Source: Neisseria zalophi
Lineage (GTDB): Bacteria; Pseudomonadota; Gammaproteobacteria; Burkholderiales; Neisseriaceae
Assembly: GCF_008807015.1 (NCBI RefSeq)
Contig: NZ_CP031700.1
Span: 2,359,694 to 2,423,693 of the forward strand
Reading direction: 5' to 3'
Length of the DNA stretch: 64,000 bases
The notes beneath the pieces are model-generated. The model saw only the letters and a program-made list of their open reading frames with translations, had not been told where the DNA came from and made no database searches. The position numbers and the translations under genes were made by a program. Shown piece by piece: positions 35,659 through 48,738 of this stretch (position 1 is the stretch's first letter; every line of letters begins with the position of its first letter).

Positions 35659-37521
35659 CTATTTTAATAAAGGCTGCTTGGCTGTGTAAAGCTGCGCCAA
35701 CACTTTACCACCATAAGGATTGAGATGGTCGAGATCAGAATATATCGGTTTATTATCGTAAATAAAATCTTTTGGTAACACAGCCATAGTATCAACAATA
35801 TAGACATTATCATACCGTGCCGCTATTTCTTTTATTTTGCTGTTTCCCGCCTGATATGTCGCATCGTTTACCCGTAACCGGATGGGTTCCAAACCCAACC
35901 GAACCCGGCGGATATAACTTTCCAGCCCCGGATATTGAATAGTCGGTGTGTCAGTAAATAAATATACTGCTTCTTTATCAGACCACTGCTGCAAAGTATT
36001 TTCTAATTTATTAAAAAAATCATAATCATATGCCTGACTTAAAGGAGCAACAGGAATTTGTGATCCCCATCTCATCGCCAGCATAATAATCGGATATTCT
36101 TGGCTATGTTCGCGCCCATACTGGTTTTGCAAACGGCACGATTGACTGCTGCGATAAACTTCAGAATCATAATTATCAACATAAGCACAGGTATCCGCCG
36201 TAATCAAAGTAGCAGACCACCCTTCTTGCTTACCGATATAATCAATAAATGTTTTGTAATGATCGGCATGAGAATCACCCAGCATCAATACTTTCGGCTT
36301 TTGTGCCGAATCACCCCATACACATTTTTTATTAAAATGATTATGGCATGAAGTATGTGAACGGGTCAGCCCTTCCTGATAATATTGCCGCATCAGCCAG
36401 CTTTGATTAAGCTGTGAAAAGACCGTGAGCACCAATGCTGCCGGAACAGCATAAAAGAATAAGACATTTTTCCATAAAGAAAGCTTGTTTTTACGAAATG
36501 GCTGCTCTACCCACCGGTAAGTAAGAAAAGACAATACCAACATTAATACTCCCAATGCCGCAATCCAATGATTGGGAATATGTTTGTTTTCACTCAAGTG
36601 GCGTGCAAAAACCAAAACAGGCCAATGCCACAAATATAATGAATAAGAAATAAGGCCGATATAAATAACTGGCTGATAAGAAAAATAGCGCTTAAACCGA
36701 TGATCAAATTGATTAAAATAAAGAAGCAAAGCGGTTGCCGCACAGGGTATTAAACCAGCAACACCCGGAAAAAAAGGGGTTTCGGGTGTATAAAATATAA
36801 AACAACCCATCAAAACCAAAATAGCAATCAAGCTGATGAAACCGGCATAACGGTTGCCTGGGACATAACCCCGCTCATGGGCATAGCTAAAATAGACAGC
36901 GGTAAGCGATCCTAAAATCATTTCAAAAGCCCTTAAATGGGGTAGATAATATTTATCCAAACCGTGCGAGGGCAAAAAAGAGGCTGCGAGGCTCAAGATA
37001 ATAGCAAGCGATAAGAAAATAAATTGAGTACGCCATGCCCTACGAACCAACAACAATAAAAATAAAGGAAACAGAAAATAATATTGCTCTTCAACCGATA
37101 AAGACCAAATATGCAATAAAGGCTTTTCTTCTTGCACAGGATCAAAATACCCTTGCCCAAGTGCTTGATAAAGATTAGCTGAAAATAAAATAGAAGCCAG
37201 CGTCATTTTTCCCAATAAATAATAATCATCGGGAGGAAACAGAAAAGCAGAAGCCACCACAACACTTAGCAACACCACAAAAAAAACTGGCAAAATACGT
37301 TTTATTCTGCGTGTGTAGAATTTGTGAAACGTAAACGTACCCGCACTCATTTCACGATGCATGATTAAGGTAATCAAAAAACCGGAAATCACAAAAAAAA
37401 TATCAACACCTAAAAAACCGCCTGACAACCAATTTTTATTAAAGTGGAAAATTATTACAGATAATACGGCAATAGCACGCAAAGTATCGATATCAGAACG
37501 ATATTGTAGGGATTTACTCAT
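35659..37521 (-). CDS. AT3-SGNH membrane O-acyltransferase (OafA/PglI-like)
   Basis: A 620-residue protein in two parts. Residues about 8-370 are an acyltransferase-3 domain with about ten transmembrane helices (YRSDIDTLRAIAVLSVIIFHF at the start, SGFLI, SLSVEEQYYFLFP). Residues about 390-620 are a periplasmic SGNH hydrolase-like domain, with block I GDSH and block V DLDHLNP giving the Ser and Asp-His. Such enzymes O-acetylate LOS, peptidoglycan or, for neisserial PglI, the pilin glycan; which applies is unknown. It lacks DUS and is AT-richer than tyrS, and an IS lies 200 bases upstream, suggesting acquisition. Confidence 0.88.
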   Translation of the reverse strand: MSKSLQYRSDIDTLRAIAVLSVIIFHFNKNWLSGGFLGVDIFFVISGFLITLIMHREMSAGTFTFHKFYTRRIKRILPVFFVVLLSVVVASAFLFPPDDYYLLGKMTLASILFSANLYQALGQGYFDPVQEEKPLLHIWSLSVEEQYYFLFPLFLLLLVRRAWRTQFIFLSLAIILSLAASFLPSHGLDKYYLPHLRAFEMILGSLTAVYFSYAHERGYVPGNRYAGFISLIAILVLMGCFIFYTPETPFFPGVAGLIPCAATALLLYFNQFDHRFKRYFSYQPVIYIGLISYSLYLWHWPVLVFARHLSENKHIPNHWIAALGVLMLVLSFLTYRWVEQPFRKNKLSLWKNVLFFYAVPAALVLTVFSQLNQSWLMRQYYQEGLTRSHTSCHNHFNKKCVWGDSAQKPKVLMLGDSHADHYKTFIDYIGKQEGWSATLITADTCAYVDNYDSEVYRSSQSCRLQNQYGREHSQEYPIIMLAMRWGSQIPVAPLSQAYDYDFFNKLENTLQQWSDKEAVYLFTDTPTIQYPGLESYIRRVRLGLEPIRLRVNDATYQAGNSKIKEIAARYDNVYIVDTMAVLPKDFIYDNKPIYSDLDHLNPYGGKVLAQLYTAKQPLLK

Positions 37522-37733
37522 TATGATAAATAATCGAAATAAATAACGAAATTTGGATTGAATAATGACTATGAAGTTTTATAAAAGGCTAAAATTTTTA
37601 TAAAAAAAATATACCCAATTGATTAATTTAAAAATTAATAAACTCATTTTTATTAATTATCAAAATTAAAAATATTCTTTTTCATAACAGTAAATACCGA
37701 TATAAATTCAATCTTATTGATAAAACAAAGGCC

Positions 37734-38932
37734 GAGACCTTTGCAAAAACCCTAAAAATCCCTTAAATTCTTCACCAAAGATATTTAAGGGATTTCTCAT
37801 GAGTACGTTCTTTCAGCAAACCGCCCAAGCCATGATTGCCAAACACATTGACCGCTTTCCTTTATTAAAGCTCGAACAGGTAATTGATTGGCAGCCGGTA
37901 GAGCAGTATCTGAATCGTCAGAAAACCCGTTATATCCGAGACCACCGCGGCCGTCCCGCCTATCCCTTATTGGCTATGTTTAAAGCCGTTTTACTCGGCC
38001 AATGGCACAGTCTTTCCGACCTCGAACTCGAACACAGTCTTATTACCCGTATTGATTTCAACCTGTTTTGTCATTTTGACGAGATGAATATTCCCGATCA
38101 CAGTACCCTTTGCCGTTACCGCAACTGGCTGGCACAAGACAATACCTTGGCCGAACTGTTGGATTTGATTAACCGCCAACTGACTGAGAAAGGCTTAAAG
38201 GTAGAGAAGGCACAGGCTGCCGTTATTGATGCGACGATTATTCAGACGGCCGGCAGTAAACAACGTCAGTCCATAGAGGTTGATAGCGAAGGAGAGATAA
38301 CCGGTCAAACCACACCGAGCAAAGATAAAGATGCCCGTTGGGTGAAGAAGAACGGTCATCATCAATTAGGCTATAAGCAGCACACCCGTACCGATGCGGA
38401 AGGTTACATTGAGAAGCTGCATATTACAGCGGGCAATGCCCATGAGTGCAAACATCTGTTGCCTTTATTGGCAGGCATTGCCAAAGAGACAACGGTCTAT
38501 GCGGATAAAGGTTATGACAGTGCGGAAAACAGAAAGTATCTGGAAGAATATAAACTGAAAGACGGCATTATGAGTAAATCCCATCGCAACCGTCCGCTGA
38601 CGGAAGCGCAAACCCGCCGCAACAAACATTTATCGAAAACCCGTTATGTAGTGGAACAGAGTTTCGGTACGCTGCACCGTAAATTCCGCTATGCCCGGGC
38701 AGCCTACTTCGGGCTGGATAAAGTAGCGGCGCAAAGTCATCTGAAAGCGATATGTTTGAACCTGTTGAAGGCGGCCAACAGGCTACGTGCGCCTATTGCT
38801 GCCTAAAAGGCAGCCGGATGCCTATTAATTAGGCATCTGAGGAGTAATAAAGGGGATATTGCGGTCAAAAACAGCCGAAATCCTGTGTTTGGAGTTCGGC
38901 TGTCGGGTGAAGGACTATTTCGCAAAGGTCTC
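37734..38932 (+). mobile_element. IS5-family insertion sequence (IS1106-like), intact
   Basis: A 1199-bp element whose ends share GAGACCTTTGC as inverted repeats (left continues AAAAA, right GAAAT). It holds one full transposase gene. AGGCC lies directly left (37729-37733) and right (38933-38937), a 5-bp target duplication that is part of a DUS. It is placed between the AT3-SGNH gene and ftsB. Confidence 0.92.
37799..38806 (+). CDS. IS5-family transposase
   Basis: A 335-residue DDE transposase close to that of IS1106. The N-terminal DUF772-type domain (RGRPAYPLLAMFKAVLLGQW, IPDHSTLCRYRNWL) is followed by the catalytic core with Asp in AAVIDATII, Asp in VYADKGYDS and Glu in RYVVEQSFGTLHRKF. 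The frame is intact, so the element may still move. A DUS-like TTCAGACGGCC lies in the gene near 38242. Confidence 0.94.
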   Translation: MSTFFQQTAQAMIAKHIDRFPLLKLEQVIDWQPVEQYLNRQKTRYIRDHRGRPAYPLLAMFKAVLLGQWHSLSDLELEHSLITRIDFNLFCHFDEMNIPDHSTLCRYRNWLAQDNTLAELLDLINRQLTEKGLKVEKAQAAVIDATIIQTAGSKQRQSIEVDSEGEITGQTTPSKDKDARWVKKNGHHQLGYKQHTRTDAEGYIEKLHITAGNAHECKHLLPLLAGIAKETTVYADKGYDSAENRKYLEEYKLKDGIMSKSHRNRPLTEAQTRRNKHLSKTRYVVEQSFGTLHRKFRYARAAYFGLDKVAAQSHLKAICLNLLKAANRLRAPIAA

Positions 38933-38963
38933 AGGCCGTCTGAAAACATTTCAGACGGCCTTT
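38933..38963. terminator. DUS-pair terminator of ftsB-eno, rebuilt by the IS target duplication
   Basis: AGGCCGTCTGAAA and TTTCAGACGGCCT form a stem around ACA. The left arm starts exactly at the IS end, so the AGGCC of the motif is the duplicated target; the terminator was kept in spite of the insertion. Confidence 0.85.
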
Positions 38964-38983
38964 ATTAATATGGAGGCAACAAA

Positions 38984-39256
38984 CTAACGGCGCACTAACC
39001 GATAGTAAACTTCTCCATCACGAATATAACCCAAATCAACCCGTGCAATCTCGGCAATAGCGTCTTCACCTTCTGCCAAGTCGTCGACTTCGGCCTGCAA
39101 GGCGTTATTGCGCAAGGTAAGCGATTGGTTTTTTTGTTCCTGCTCTGCCACTTGATCTTCCAAACGCCACATATCGCGCCAGCCGCCTTTAGAAAGCCAG
39201 AGGCTATATTGAAACCACACTATCGCGGCAATTAAAACCAAAGTGACCCACTTCAT
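38984..39256 (-). CDS. ftsB: Cell division protein FtsB
   Basis: FtsB joins FtsL and FtsQ in the divisome. The 90-residue product has one N-terminal transmembrane helix (about 3-22) then a coiled coil (about 32-62) and the C-terminal LGYIRDGEVYYRLV block with the GxxYY-like sequence. It follows eno by 14 bases, the common eno-ftsB pair. Confidence 0.93.
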   Translation of the reverse strand: MKWVTLVLIAAIVWFQYSLWLSKGGWRDMWRLEDQVAEQEQKNQSLTLRNNALQAEVDDLAEGEDAIAEIARVDLGYIRDGEVYYRLVRR

Positions 39257-39270
39257 CAGGATTACCTACC

Positions 39271-42739
<3,469 letters not shown>

Positions 42740-43183
42740 ATGCACATTACCCGCGTTGTCCAAGCCATACTCATATCCGGCATGCTTATATCCGCAAGTT
42801 TTGCAACCGCCCAAGTCTACACATGGAAAGGGCAAAGCGGCAGCAATAATTATTCTGATGTTCCTTTAAATTTAAAACCCACTAACTCAGGTGTTGTCAA
42901 TATACGCACCCGCACCGTTACCCAACCAACTCTTGTACAACAAGAAGCCGAACCTGGCTCTTTGGCGGATAAACAAAAAGAACTCAACGATGCTATTTCA
43001 GCAGAAAATAAAAAAGTTGAAGAACAAAATAAAAAAGTAGACGAACAAAACCGCCAGCAAAAAGAAGAAAACTGTAAGATTGCCCGTATGAACCGGCAAT
43101 TTGCCGAAACCGCTCGAATTGCAAACCGTGAGGCCTTTATTGCCCGCTATGATGAAGATGTTGCCAAATTCTGTAGCAATTAA
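42740..43183 (+). CDS. Secreted DUF4124-domain protein with coiled coil
   Basis: A 147-residue protein with a signal peptide (residues 1 to about 24, cleavage after a Phe-Ala-Thr-Ala run). The start of the mature part (QVYTWKG, NYSDVP) is the DUF4124 type domain, then a Lys/Glu/Gln-rich helix (about 75-115, with repeated EEQNKKVDEQN). Two Cys in the C-terminal part may form a disulfide. Periplasmic location is likely; no function is known. It ends at a GC-rich terminator. Confidence 0.82.
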   Translation: MHITRVVQAILISGMLISASFATAQVYTWKGQSGSNNYSDVPLNLKPTNSGVVNIRTRTVTQPTLVQQEAEPGSLADKQKELNDAISAENKKVEEQNKKVDEQNRQQKEENCKIARMNRQFAETARIANREAFIARYDEDVAKFCSN

Positions 43184-43234
43184 CCATTATTGAATTGCAA
43201 TTTCTTTCTATTAAACTTCATATTTAAAATGAAT

Positions 43235-43263
43235 AAAGGACGGATTTTATGCCGTCCTTTTTT
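43235..43263 (+). terminator. Intrinsic terminator after the DUF4124 gene
   Basis: AAAGGACGG pairs with CCGTCCTTT across ATTTTATG and runs into Ts. Confidence 0.88.
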
Positions 43264-43405
43264 CTATATCTGTTTGGCTGCCACTTCATTTAAATCACTA
43301 TATCAATCACCAGTTTTGCAAAAAAACCAATAAGCCTACCCCAACCTTATTCATTCTTTTTATTTTTATTATCATTTTTCAGACGGCCTACCTCATTAGT
43401 ATTCA

Positions 43406-43443
43406 TTAAAAAATCCCCAAATAGCTCGAACTATTTGGGGATT
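43406..43443 (-). terminator. Intrinsic terminator after lldP
   Basis: On the minus strand AATCCCCAAATAG pairs with CTATTTGGGGATT and runs into TTTT. A single DUS lies beyond it (43379-43390). Confidence 0.88.
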
Positions 43444-43464
43444 GAATTAATCACCTAAATCAAA

Positions 43465-45231
43465 TTAAGCATGCTTGCCTTTAAACGCAGACATCAAGGC
43501 GAAGAATACCAGCGGGAAAGCAACGGCCACAATCCACCAGCCGATAGCACCGGTAATCAATGCTTGTGCCAAGAAACCGGCCTGAATTACATAGTAAGTC
43601 ATCGGAATCAGTGTTTTACGCAATACTTCACCTTCACGGTTCAGCAAGCCGACTACGGCAGCAGCCGCTACCACGTTATGTACGGAAATCATATTACCGG
43701 CCGCACCGCCAATCGCTTGGGCTGCCACAACGATAGAAGACAGATCCGCATTCAAACCGATTTGTTGCGCAGTTGAGAACTGGAAGTAAGAGAACATCAT
43801 ATTACTAATGGTATTCGAACCCGCAATAAACGCACCCAAAGCACCAATCCACGGCGACACATTCGGCCAGAAGCTTTCAAAGGCTAAAGCGGCATTTTGC
43901 GCCAACACCATAGGCATAGACGGCAATGCATTCAATGCTTCCATATCGGCAGATTGCGAGTTAATAAACACTTGAACCATCGGCACGGCGAAGAACAACG
44001 CCGGTGCTGCGGCAATCAATGTTTTACCGGCATCACCCCAACCGCGTTTGAAGTTTTTCATATCCATTTTGAAAATGAAAATACAAGCGATTGAAACCAA
44101 AATCAGAATCGTACCGGGTGAGTAACCGAATTGTACTTTACTAGATATTTGAGTACCGAACAGATTCACCAATTTAATCGTGGTCATGTCACCAACCAAA
44201 AATGCTTTCAGCGGGGCGATAATACGAGTTAACACTAACAACACAATCACAATCACATAAGGTGAAAACGCACGGAATACAGAGAAAGTAGGCTGCTTGT
44301 CATCATCACTGTTGTCGGCTTTCAGCGTACCGGTCCATAACGGATCCCATTTATTGCTTGCCGGGAAATCAAAAACCTCTTTCGGCATAAACAAGCCGCG
44401 TCTGGCAGCAGGAACCACCAACAACAAGCCGATAAAACCGCCCACTAAAGAAGGGAATTCCGGACCTAAGAAACGGGCAACCAAGAAATAAGGCACAGTA
44501 AATGCAATACCTGCAAACAAAGCAAATTTCCAAGCTTTCAAGCCTTCGGCAAACGAACGTTTTTCACCGAAAAAGCGAGTCAGCATACCGCTCAGAATCA
44601 AGGGAATCAAGAAGCCGATTAAGGCATGCAATAAGCCTACATTACCGGTAATTTGCAACAGATATTGCTCCACCGTAGCAGGAGCAATGGTACTGGCTAC
44701 ATCGGCTTTATTGCTGATACCTGTATTCACACCCAACAGTAACGGTGTACCTACCGCACCGAATGATACGGGCGTAGATTGAATGACCAATACCGACATT
44801 ACCGCGGCCATCGCAGGGAAGCCCAAAGCTAAAAGCAATGGTGCCACAACGGCAGACGGTGTACCGAAACCGGACGAACCTTCAATTAACGAACCGAACA
44901 ACCATGCGGCAATAATCACTTGCACACGGCGGTCGGGTGAAATATCGGTAAAGCCCCGACGGATAGACTTCAAGGCACCGCTTTCTTTCAAGGTATTCAG
45001 CATCAGAATTGCACCGAATACAATATACAAGATGGTTAATGCAACAATCACACCATTAACCGTAGCTGCAGCCACGGTAGGCAATGCCGCATTCCAAGCA
45101 AACAAAGCCAACAATGCCGTGACCACATAGGCGGCCAACATCGAGACTTTGGCAGGCAGACGCATGACGACCAACAGTATAAATACCGTCAGAATCGGCA
45201 ACAGCGCCAAAAAAGTATTAAGCAAACTCAT
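43465..45231 (-). CDS. lldP: L-lactate permease (LctP/LldP family)
   Basis: A 588-residue transporter with about 13-14 hydrophobic helices, family length about 550-590. The [21 protein letters not shown] block and the C-terminal [18 protein letters not shown] and [18 protein letters not shown] blocks are characteristic. It imports L-lactate by proton symport. It lies behind lutB on the same strand with a 259-base gap and an AGGAGG ribosome-binding site, so it can have its own promoter as well as read-through. GdhR is known to repress lctP in gonococci. Confidence 0.95.
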   Translation of the reverse strand: MSLLNTFLALLPILTVFILLVVMRLPAKVSMLAAYVVTALLALFAWNAALPTVAAATVNGVIVALTILYIVFGAILMLNTLKESGALKSIRRGFTDISPDRRVQVIIAAWLFGSLIEGSSGFGTPSAVVAPLLLALGFPAMAAVMSVLVIQSTPVSFGAVGTPLLLGVNTGISNKADVASTIAPATVEQYLLQITGNVGLLHALIGFLIPLILSGMLTRFFGEKRSFAEGLKAWKFALFAGIAFTVPYFLVARFLGPEFPSLVGGFIGLLLVVPAARRGLFMPKEVFDFPASNKWDPLWTGTLKADNSDDDKQPTFSVFRAFSPYVIVIVLLVLTRIIAPLKAFLVGDMTTIKLVNLFGTQISSKVQFGYSPGTILILVSIACIFIFKMDMKNFKRGWGDAGKTLIAAAPALFFAVPMVQVFINSQSADMEALNALPSMPMVLAQNAALAFESFWPNVSPWIGALGAFIAGSNTISNMMFSYFQFSTAQQIGLNADLSSIVVAAQAIGGAAGNMISVHNVVAAAAVVGLLNREGEVLRKTLIPMTYYVIQAGFLAQALITGAIGWWIVAVAFPLVFFALMSAFKGKHA

Positions 45232-45446
45232 TAAATCCTCCTAAGTAAGATGAGTTATTTGGTTGGCCGATGAAAGGTTGAAAACACCCCCTACCCGTTG
45301 TACCGCTATCCGATGTTAGTCGTCTTGTGTGCAAAACGAATGTCACTGGAGCAACGTTGATAATGCGGGTAAAAAATATCCTGTAAGCCCTGTATCTGCC
45401 GTTTCTTATCAAATGTTTCGTTCTATTTTTCGAAACAGTATGATGT

Positions 45447-45484
45447 TTTCAGACGGCTGCAACTTGCTCGAAGCCGCCTGAAAA
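45447..45484. terminator. Degenerate DUS-pair hairpin between lutB and lldP
   Basis: TTTTCAGACGGCT pairs with AGCCGCCTGAAAA (one mismatch, and the right arm has GCCGCCTGAA in place of the DUS). It may weaken read-through from lutB into lldP. Confidence 0.6.
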
Positions 45485-45490
45485 ATGCTG

Positions 45491-46936
45491 TTAGTGCCTT
45501 TGCTGTCTTTCCGCCACCAATTGATGCAGCGTTTTTGCAGCAGGCTTTAATGGAATGTGGTTTTGTGTCCAACCTAGTTGCTTGGACGGCGTTAACGCAC
45601 GGAATTTGGTTGCAGCCCAGCCAAACGCACGATAGGCTTTTTTTCCACCGAAAATACCGTTAAACGTACGCCATGCAAGCTGTTCGCCCATATTGTGCGA
45701 AGCTCCCTGCCCTCTTACCGGATGCAATACTTTTTCATCTGGAGAACGCTGCGCTTCTGTACGCAGGCGCATCAACAATTCGGGAATCGGAATGCGCACG
45801 GGGCAAACTTCGGCACACGCACCGCATAAAGAAGAAGCGGTCGGCAAGTCTTTTGTCGATTCCAGCCCCATCAGGTGCGGTGAAATAATCTCACCAATCG
45901 GCCCCGGATACGTAGTTCCGTATGCTGCCCCGCCGATACGGGTATAAACCGGGCAATGGTTCATACAAGCACCGCAACGGATACATTGCAGAGTTTTGCG
46001 CATCTGTTCGTCGGCAAAAGCCTGACTGCGGCCGTTATCCAACAGCACCAAATGCATTTCCTGCGGCCCGTCCAACTCTTCACTACGGCGCGGACCGGTA
46101 ATCATATTGAAATAAGTGGTAATCGGCTGGCCAATGGCACTGCGTGGCAACAGGCTGTATAGCGGCGGGATATCGGTTAATTTTGCCACCACTTTTTCAA
46201 TACCGGTAATTGCAATATGTACCGGTGGTACAGTCGTGGTGAGACGGCCGTTGCCTTCGTTTTCAACCAAACACAAGGTACCGGTTTCGGCAACCGCAAA
46301 GTTCACGCCACTCAATCCTACGTCGGCCGTACGGTAAATATCACGCAAAGCACGGCGGGCAATGCCTGTCAGCTCATCCACATCATCAGTCAGCGGGGTG
46401 TTCAAATTATCGTGAAACAATTCACTGACCTGCTGTTTGGTTTTATGAATAGCAGGCATCACAATATGGGTAGGCTTCTCACCGGCCATTTGAACAATAT
46501 ATTCACCCAAATCGCTTTCTACAGCACGTTTTCCTTGTGCTTCCAAATAATGGTTCAGCTCGATTTCCTCGCTAACCATGGATTTGCCTTTAACCATCAA
46601 GCGGCCGTTATGTGCTTCCATAATACCGTCGATAATACGGCAGGCCTCTTCCGGGGTTTCCGCCCAGTGAACATTCACGCCCAACTGTGTTAATTTGCTT
46701 TCCAACTGCTCCAATAATTCAGGCAGCCGTGCAAGGGAACGTTGGCGGATATGCTCACATAAAGTACGCAGTGCCTGCAGTTCGTATTCATCCGATAAAA
46801 CGTTTTTACGCTTGGTCATCAACATATCCATTGCCGTGCGCAAACTTTTACGCAACGGTTTATCAGCTAATGCCCCAACGGAATTTTGTTTAAACGTTTC
46901 CGGTTTCGGATGAAAGTGTATGGTTTCTGTGTTCAT
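45491..46936 (-). CDS. lutB: L-lactate utilisation iron-sulfur protein LutB
   Basis: Part of the LutABC L-lactate oxidising complex. The 481-residue protein has an N-terminal LUD domain (about 60-300, with a GTLCLVENEGNGR block), then two 4Fe-4S motifs (CIRCGACMNHCPVY and CGACAEVCPV) and a C-terminal extension. It follows lutC after a 67-base gap holding one DUS. Oxidises L-lactate to pyruvate with LutA and LutC. Confidence 0.94.
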   Translation of the reverse strand: MNTETIHFHPKPETFKQNSVGALADKPLRKSLRTAMDMLMTKRKNVLSDEYELQALRTLCEHIRQRSLARLPELLEQLESKLTQLGVNVHWAETPEEACRIIDGIMEAHNGRLMVKGKSMVSEEIELNHYLEAQGKRAVESDLGEYIVQMAGEKPTHIVMPAIHKTKQQVSELFHDNLNTPLTDDVDELTGIARRALRDIYRTADVGLSGVNFAVAETGTLCLVENEGNGRLTTTVPPVHIAITGIEKVVAKLTDIPPLYSLLPRSAIGQPITTYFNMITGPRRSEELDGPQEMHLVLLDNGRSQAFADEQMRKTLQCIRCGACMNHCPVYTRIGGAAYGTTYPGPIGEIISPHLMGLESTKDLPTASSLCGACAEVCPVRIPIPELLMRLRTEAQRSPDEKVLHPVRGQGASHNMGEQLAWRTFNGIFGGKKAYRAFGWAATKFRALTPSKQLGWTQNHIPLKPAAKTLHQLVAERQQRH

Positions 46937-47003
46937 ATTTTTCTTTGTTTGTCTTTATATTTCGCCGTTTTTTTCAGACGGCCCAAACTTTTTATTTGTT
47001 TTT

Positions 47004-47696
47004 TTATTCGTCCAAATCATCCGGACTGATGTGTGGCGGCAAAACGGCCAATACGACCATATCGCGCGGCCCGTGCGCCCCAAATGCCAAAGTTAATTGG
47101 ATATCGGCTGTTTTTGAGGGGCCGGATACCAACACAAGGTTAGTCGGCATATTGTCCGCCATATTCTCACCCTGCATAGCACTGTAAAAATCATCGTACA
47201 TCTTGCTTGTATCAAACAGACAGATGTGTACAGGCGGCACCAAGCTCTGACTACGCGGCTGTTTTTCAGACGGCCACAACATTAAAGTGCCCGTATGTGC
47301 AATACCGCAGCGAACATCTGTAAACCCTGCGTCAATCTCATTGAAAAACTCATCTTTCCAATGCTCGATTTCACGATCGAATACTTTGAACTCCATATCC
47401 GCAAAGCCGAGAGCAGCAGCCGCTTGTTCACCATGTGCCGTCTGAATCGGTAATAAAATATTGCGCAATCCTTTTTCTGCCGCCACTTGCACCAATACGT
47501 CCGTCCAATTATCCGGACGCACCCAGTGGATTTCGGTTTTCACACTGCGCATGGCTTTTGCCCAATGCTTCAAACGTTCCGTTTCATTATCCCAATGCGG
47601 CGACAACTCACGATAATAAGCGTCGGTATCAGGTTCCGGCATAGGCGTGGCGGCCGCCTGCCGTAATTTGCTTAAAATATTCTCACGGGCGCTCAT
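47004..47696 (-). CDS. lutC: L-lactate utilisation protein LutC
   Basis: A 230-residue LUD-domain protein. It has the ILSKLRQAAATPMPEPD N-terminus and the CGIAHTGTLMLWPSEKQPRS block near residue 135 and ends DELDDLDE-like with an acidic tail (SPDDLDE). Its start overlaps the lutA stop as ATGA, so the pair is translationally coupled. A DUS lies inside (about 47266). Confidence 0.92.
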   Translation of the reverse strand: MSARENILSKLRQAAATPMPEPDTDAYYRELSPHWDNETERLKHWAKAMRSVKTEIHWVRPDNWTDVLVQVAAEKGLRNILLPIQTAHGEQAAAALGFADMEFKVFDREIEHWKDEFFNEIDAGFTDVRCGIAHTGTLMLWPSEKQPRSQSLVPPVHICLFDTSKMYDDFYSAMQGENMADNMPTNLVLVSGPSKTADIQLTLAFGAHGPRDMVVLAVLPPHISPDDLDE

Positions 47697-48448
47697 ACTT
47701 TGCCTCCCGTACGTTCCAATAGAAATGTTGCAATATGCTTAGGCTTAGGCATATCGGCTTCATCTTTGGCAATCTTGCCACCGATATTCATCATACAGCC
47801 CGCATCGGCACTAATAATTTCTACAGCTTCCGTCGCTTTTAACGAAGCCACTTTATCGCTGACCATCGCCCCTGAAATGTCGGGATGCTTCACGGAAAAT
47901 GTACCGCCGAAGCCGCAGCATTCGCTTTCATGGTCGTGAACGACACGTTCAACGTTTTTCAGTTTATCGACCAAGGCCCAACCGGATAGATGTACATTCA
48001 TTTCACGGCGTGCCGAACAAGACGTATGCACCGCCACCTTGGCCGGCTCGCCTTTATCTTGAGGTTCGTAGCCGATATCCAGTAAAAAGTGGGTGAATTC
48101 GACCACTCTACCGGCAATTTCATTGGCCTGACGCTCGTAAATACTGCCTTTAAACAAAGTTGGCCAGTGGTGCTTCATCATACCCCCACATGATCCGGAC
48201 GGTACAACCACAGGCCACGGATTCGGAAATAAATCCAGCTGTGCTTTAGCCACTTCAAACGAATCTTTAGGATGCCCTGAGGAAAATGCCGGTTGCCCGC
48301 AGCAACTTTGCGCCATCGGAAAATGTACGCGTATGCCTTGCTGTTCGAGTAGGGTTATCGCATCAATACCGGCCTCGGGCATGAAAATATCCAACAGGCA
48401 GGTACCGAAAAAATAAACATCGGTTGGTAAAGTAATGGTTGTGTTCAT
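47693..48448 (-). CDS. lutA: L-lactate utilisation (Fe-S)-binding protein LutA
   Basis: A 251-residue YkgE/LutA-type protein with two CCG domains: SCCGQPAFSSG near residue 48 and ECCGFGGTFSV near residue 177, which bind iron-sulfur clusters or heterodisulfide-like sites. It is the first gene of the lactate operon on the minus strand; the candidate operator at 48473-48489 lies 24 bases upstream of the ATG. Confidence 0.93.
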   Translation of the reverse strand: MNTTITLPTDVYFFGTCLLDIFMPEAGIDAITLLEQQGIRVHFPMAQSCCGQPAFSSGHPKDSFEVAKAQLDLFPNPWPVVVPSGSCGGMMKHHWPTLFKGSIYERQANEIAGRVVEFTHFLLDIGYEPQDKGEPAKVAVHTSCSARREMNVHLSGWALVDKLKNVERVVHDHESECCGFGGTFSVKHPDISGAMVSDKVASLKATEAVEIISADAGCMMNIGGKIAKDEADMPKPKHIATFLLERTGGKV

Positions 48449-48472
48449 TGTATTTTTGTAATATTTTTGGTT

Positions 48473-48489
48473 AATTGGTCAGACCAATT
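48473..48489. promoter_or_regulatory. LldR/PdhR-type operator upstream of lutA
   Basis: AATTGGTCAGACCAATT is a perfect 17-bp palindrome matching the TTGGTnnnACCAA core of FadR-family operators (PdhR, LldR). It sits between the lutA promoter and the start codon, where a bound repressor would block transcription; the divergent GntR regulator is the obvious ligand. Confidence 0.8.
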
Positions 48490-48505
48490 TTGTTAAGATA
48501 ACTTT

Positions 48506-48534
48506 ACTTTACGTAATGACGTGTAGACGGTCAA
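48506..48534 (-). promoter_or_regulatory. Probable lutA promoter
   Basis: On the minus strand TTGACC (48534-48529) is 17 bases from TAAAGT (48511-48506). The expected start site falls close to the palindromic operator. Confidence 0.62.
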
Positions 48535-48738
48535 GTATTGTCAATAAAATAAATTGACTGCATAGCGTATTGATTTTGATTCGACATCAACAATATTACG
48601 CCGTATTTTTTTGGCATAAATTTTTCCCCCTTTACCAAAAAGAAAATTCAATAATAAATAAATATTTTAAAAAAGTTATTCTGTTATCAAACATTTCTGT
48701 TATTTTTTATACGACAACCATTGGGATATAATTAAAGC

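Noticed and set aside
46217..46693. A 158-codon plus-strand frame opposite lutB
   Set aside because: It is antisense to a well-supported gene with two iron-sulfur motifs.
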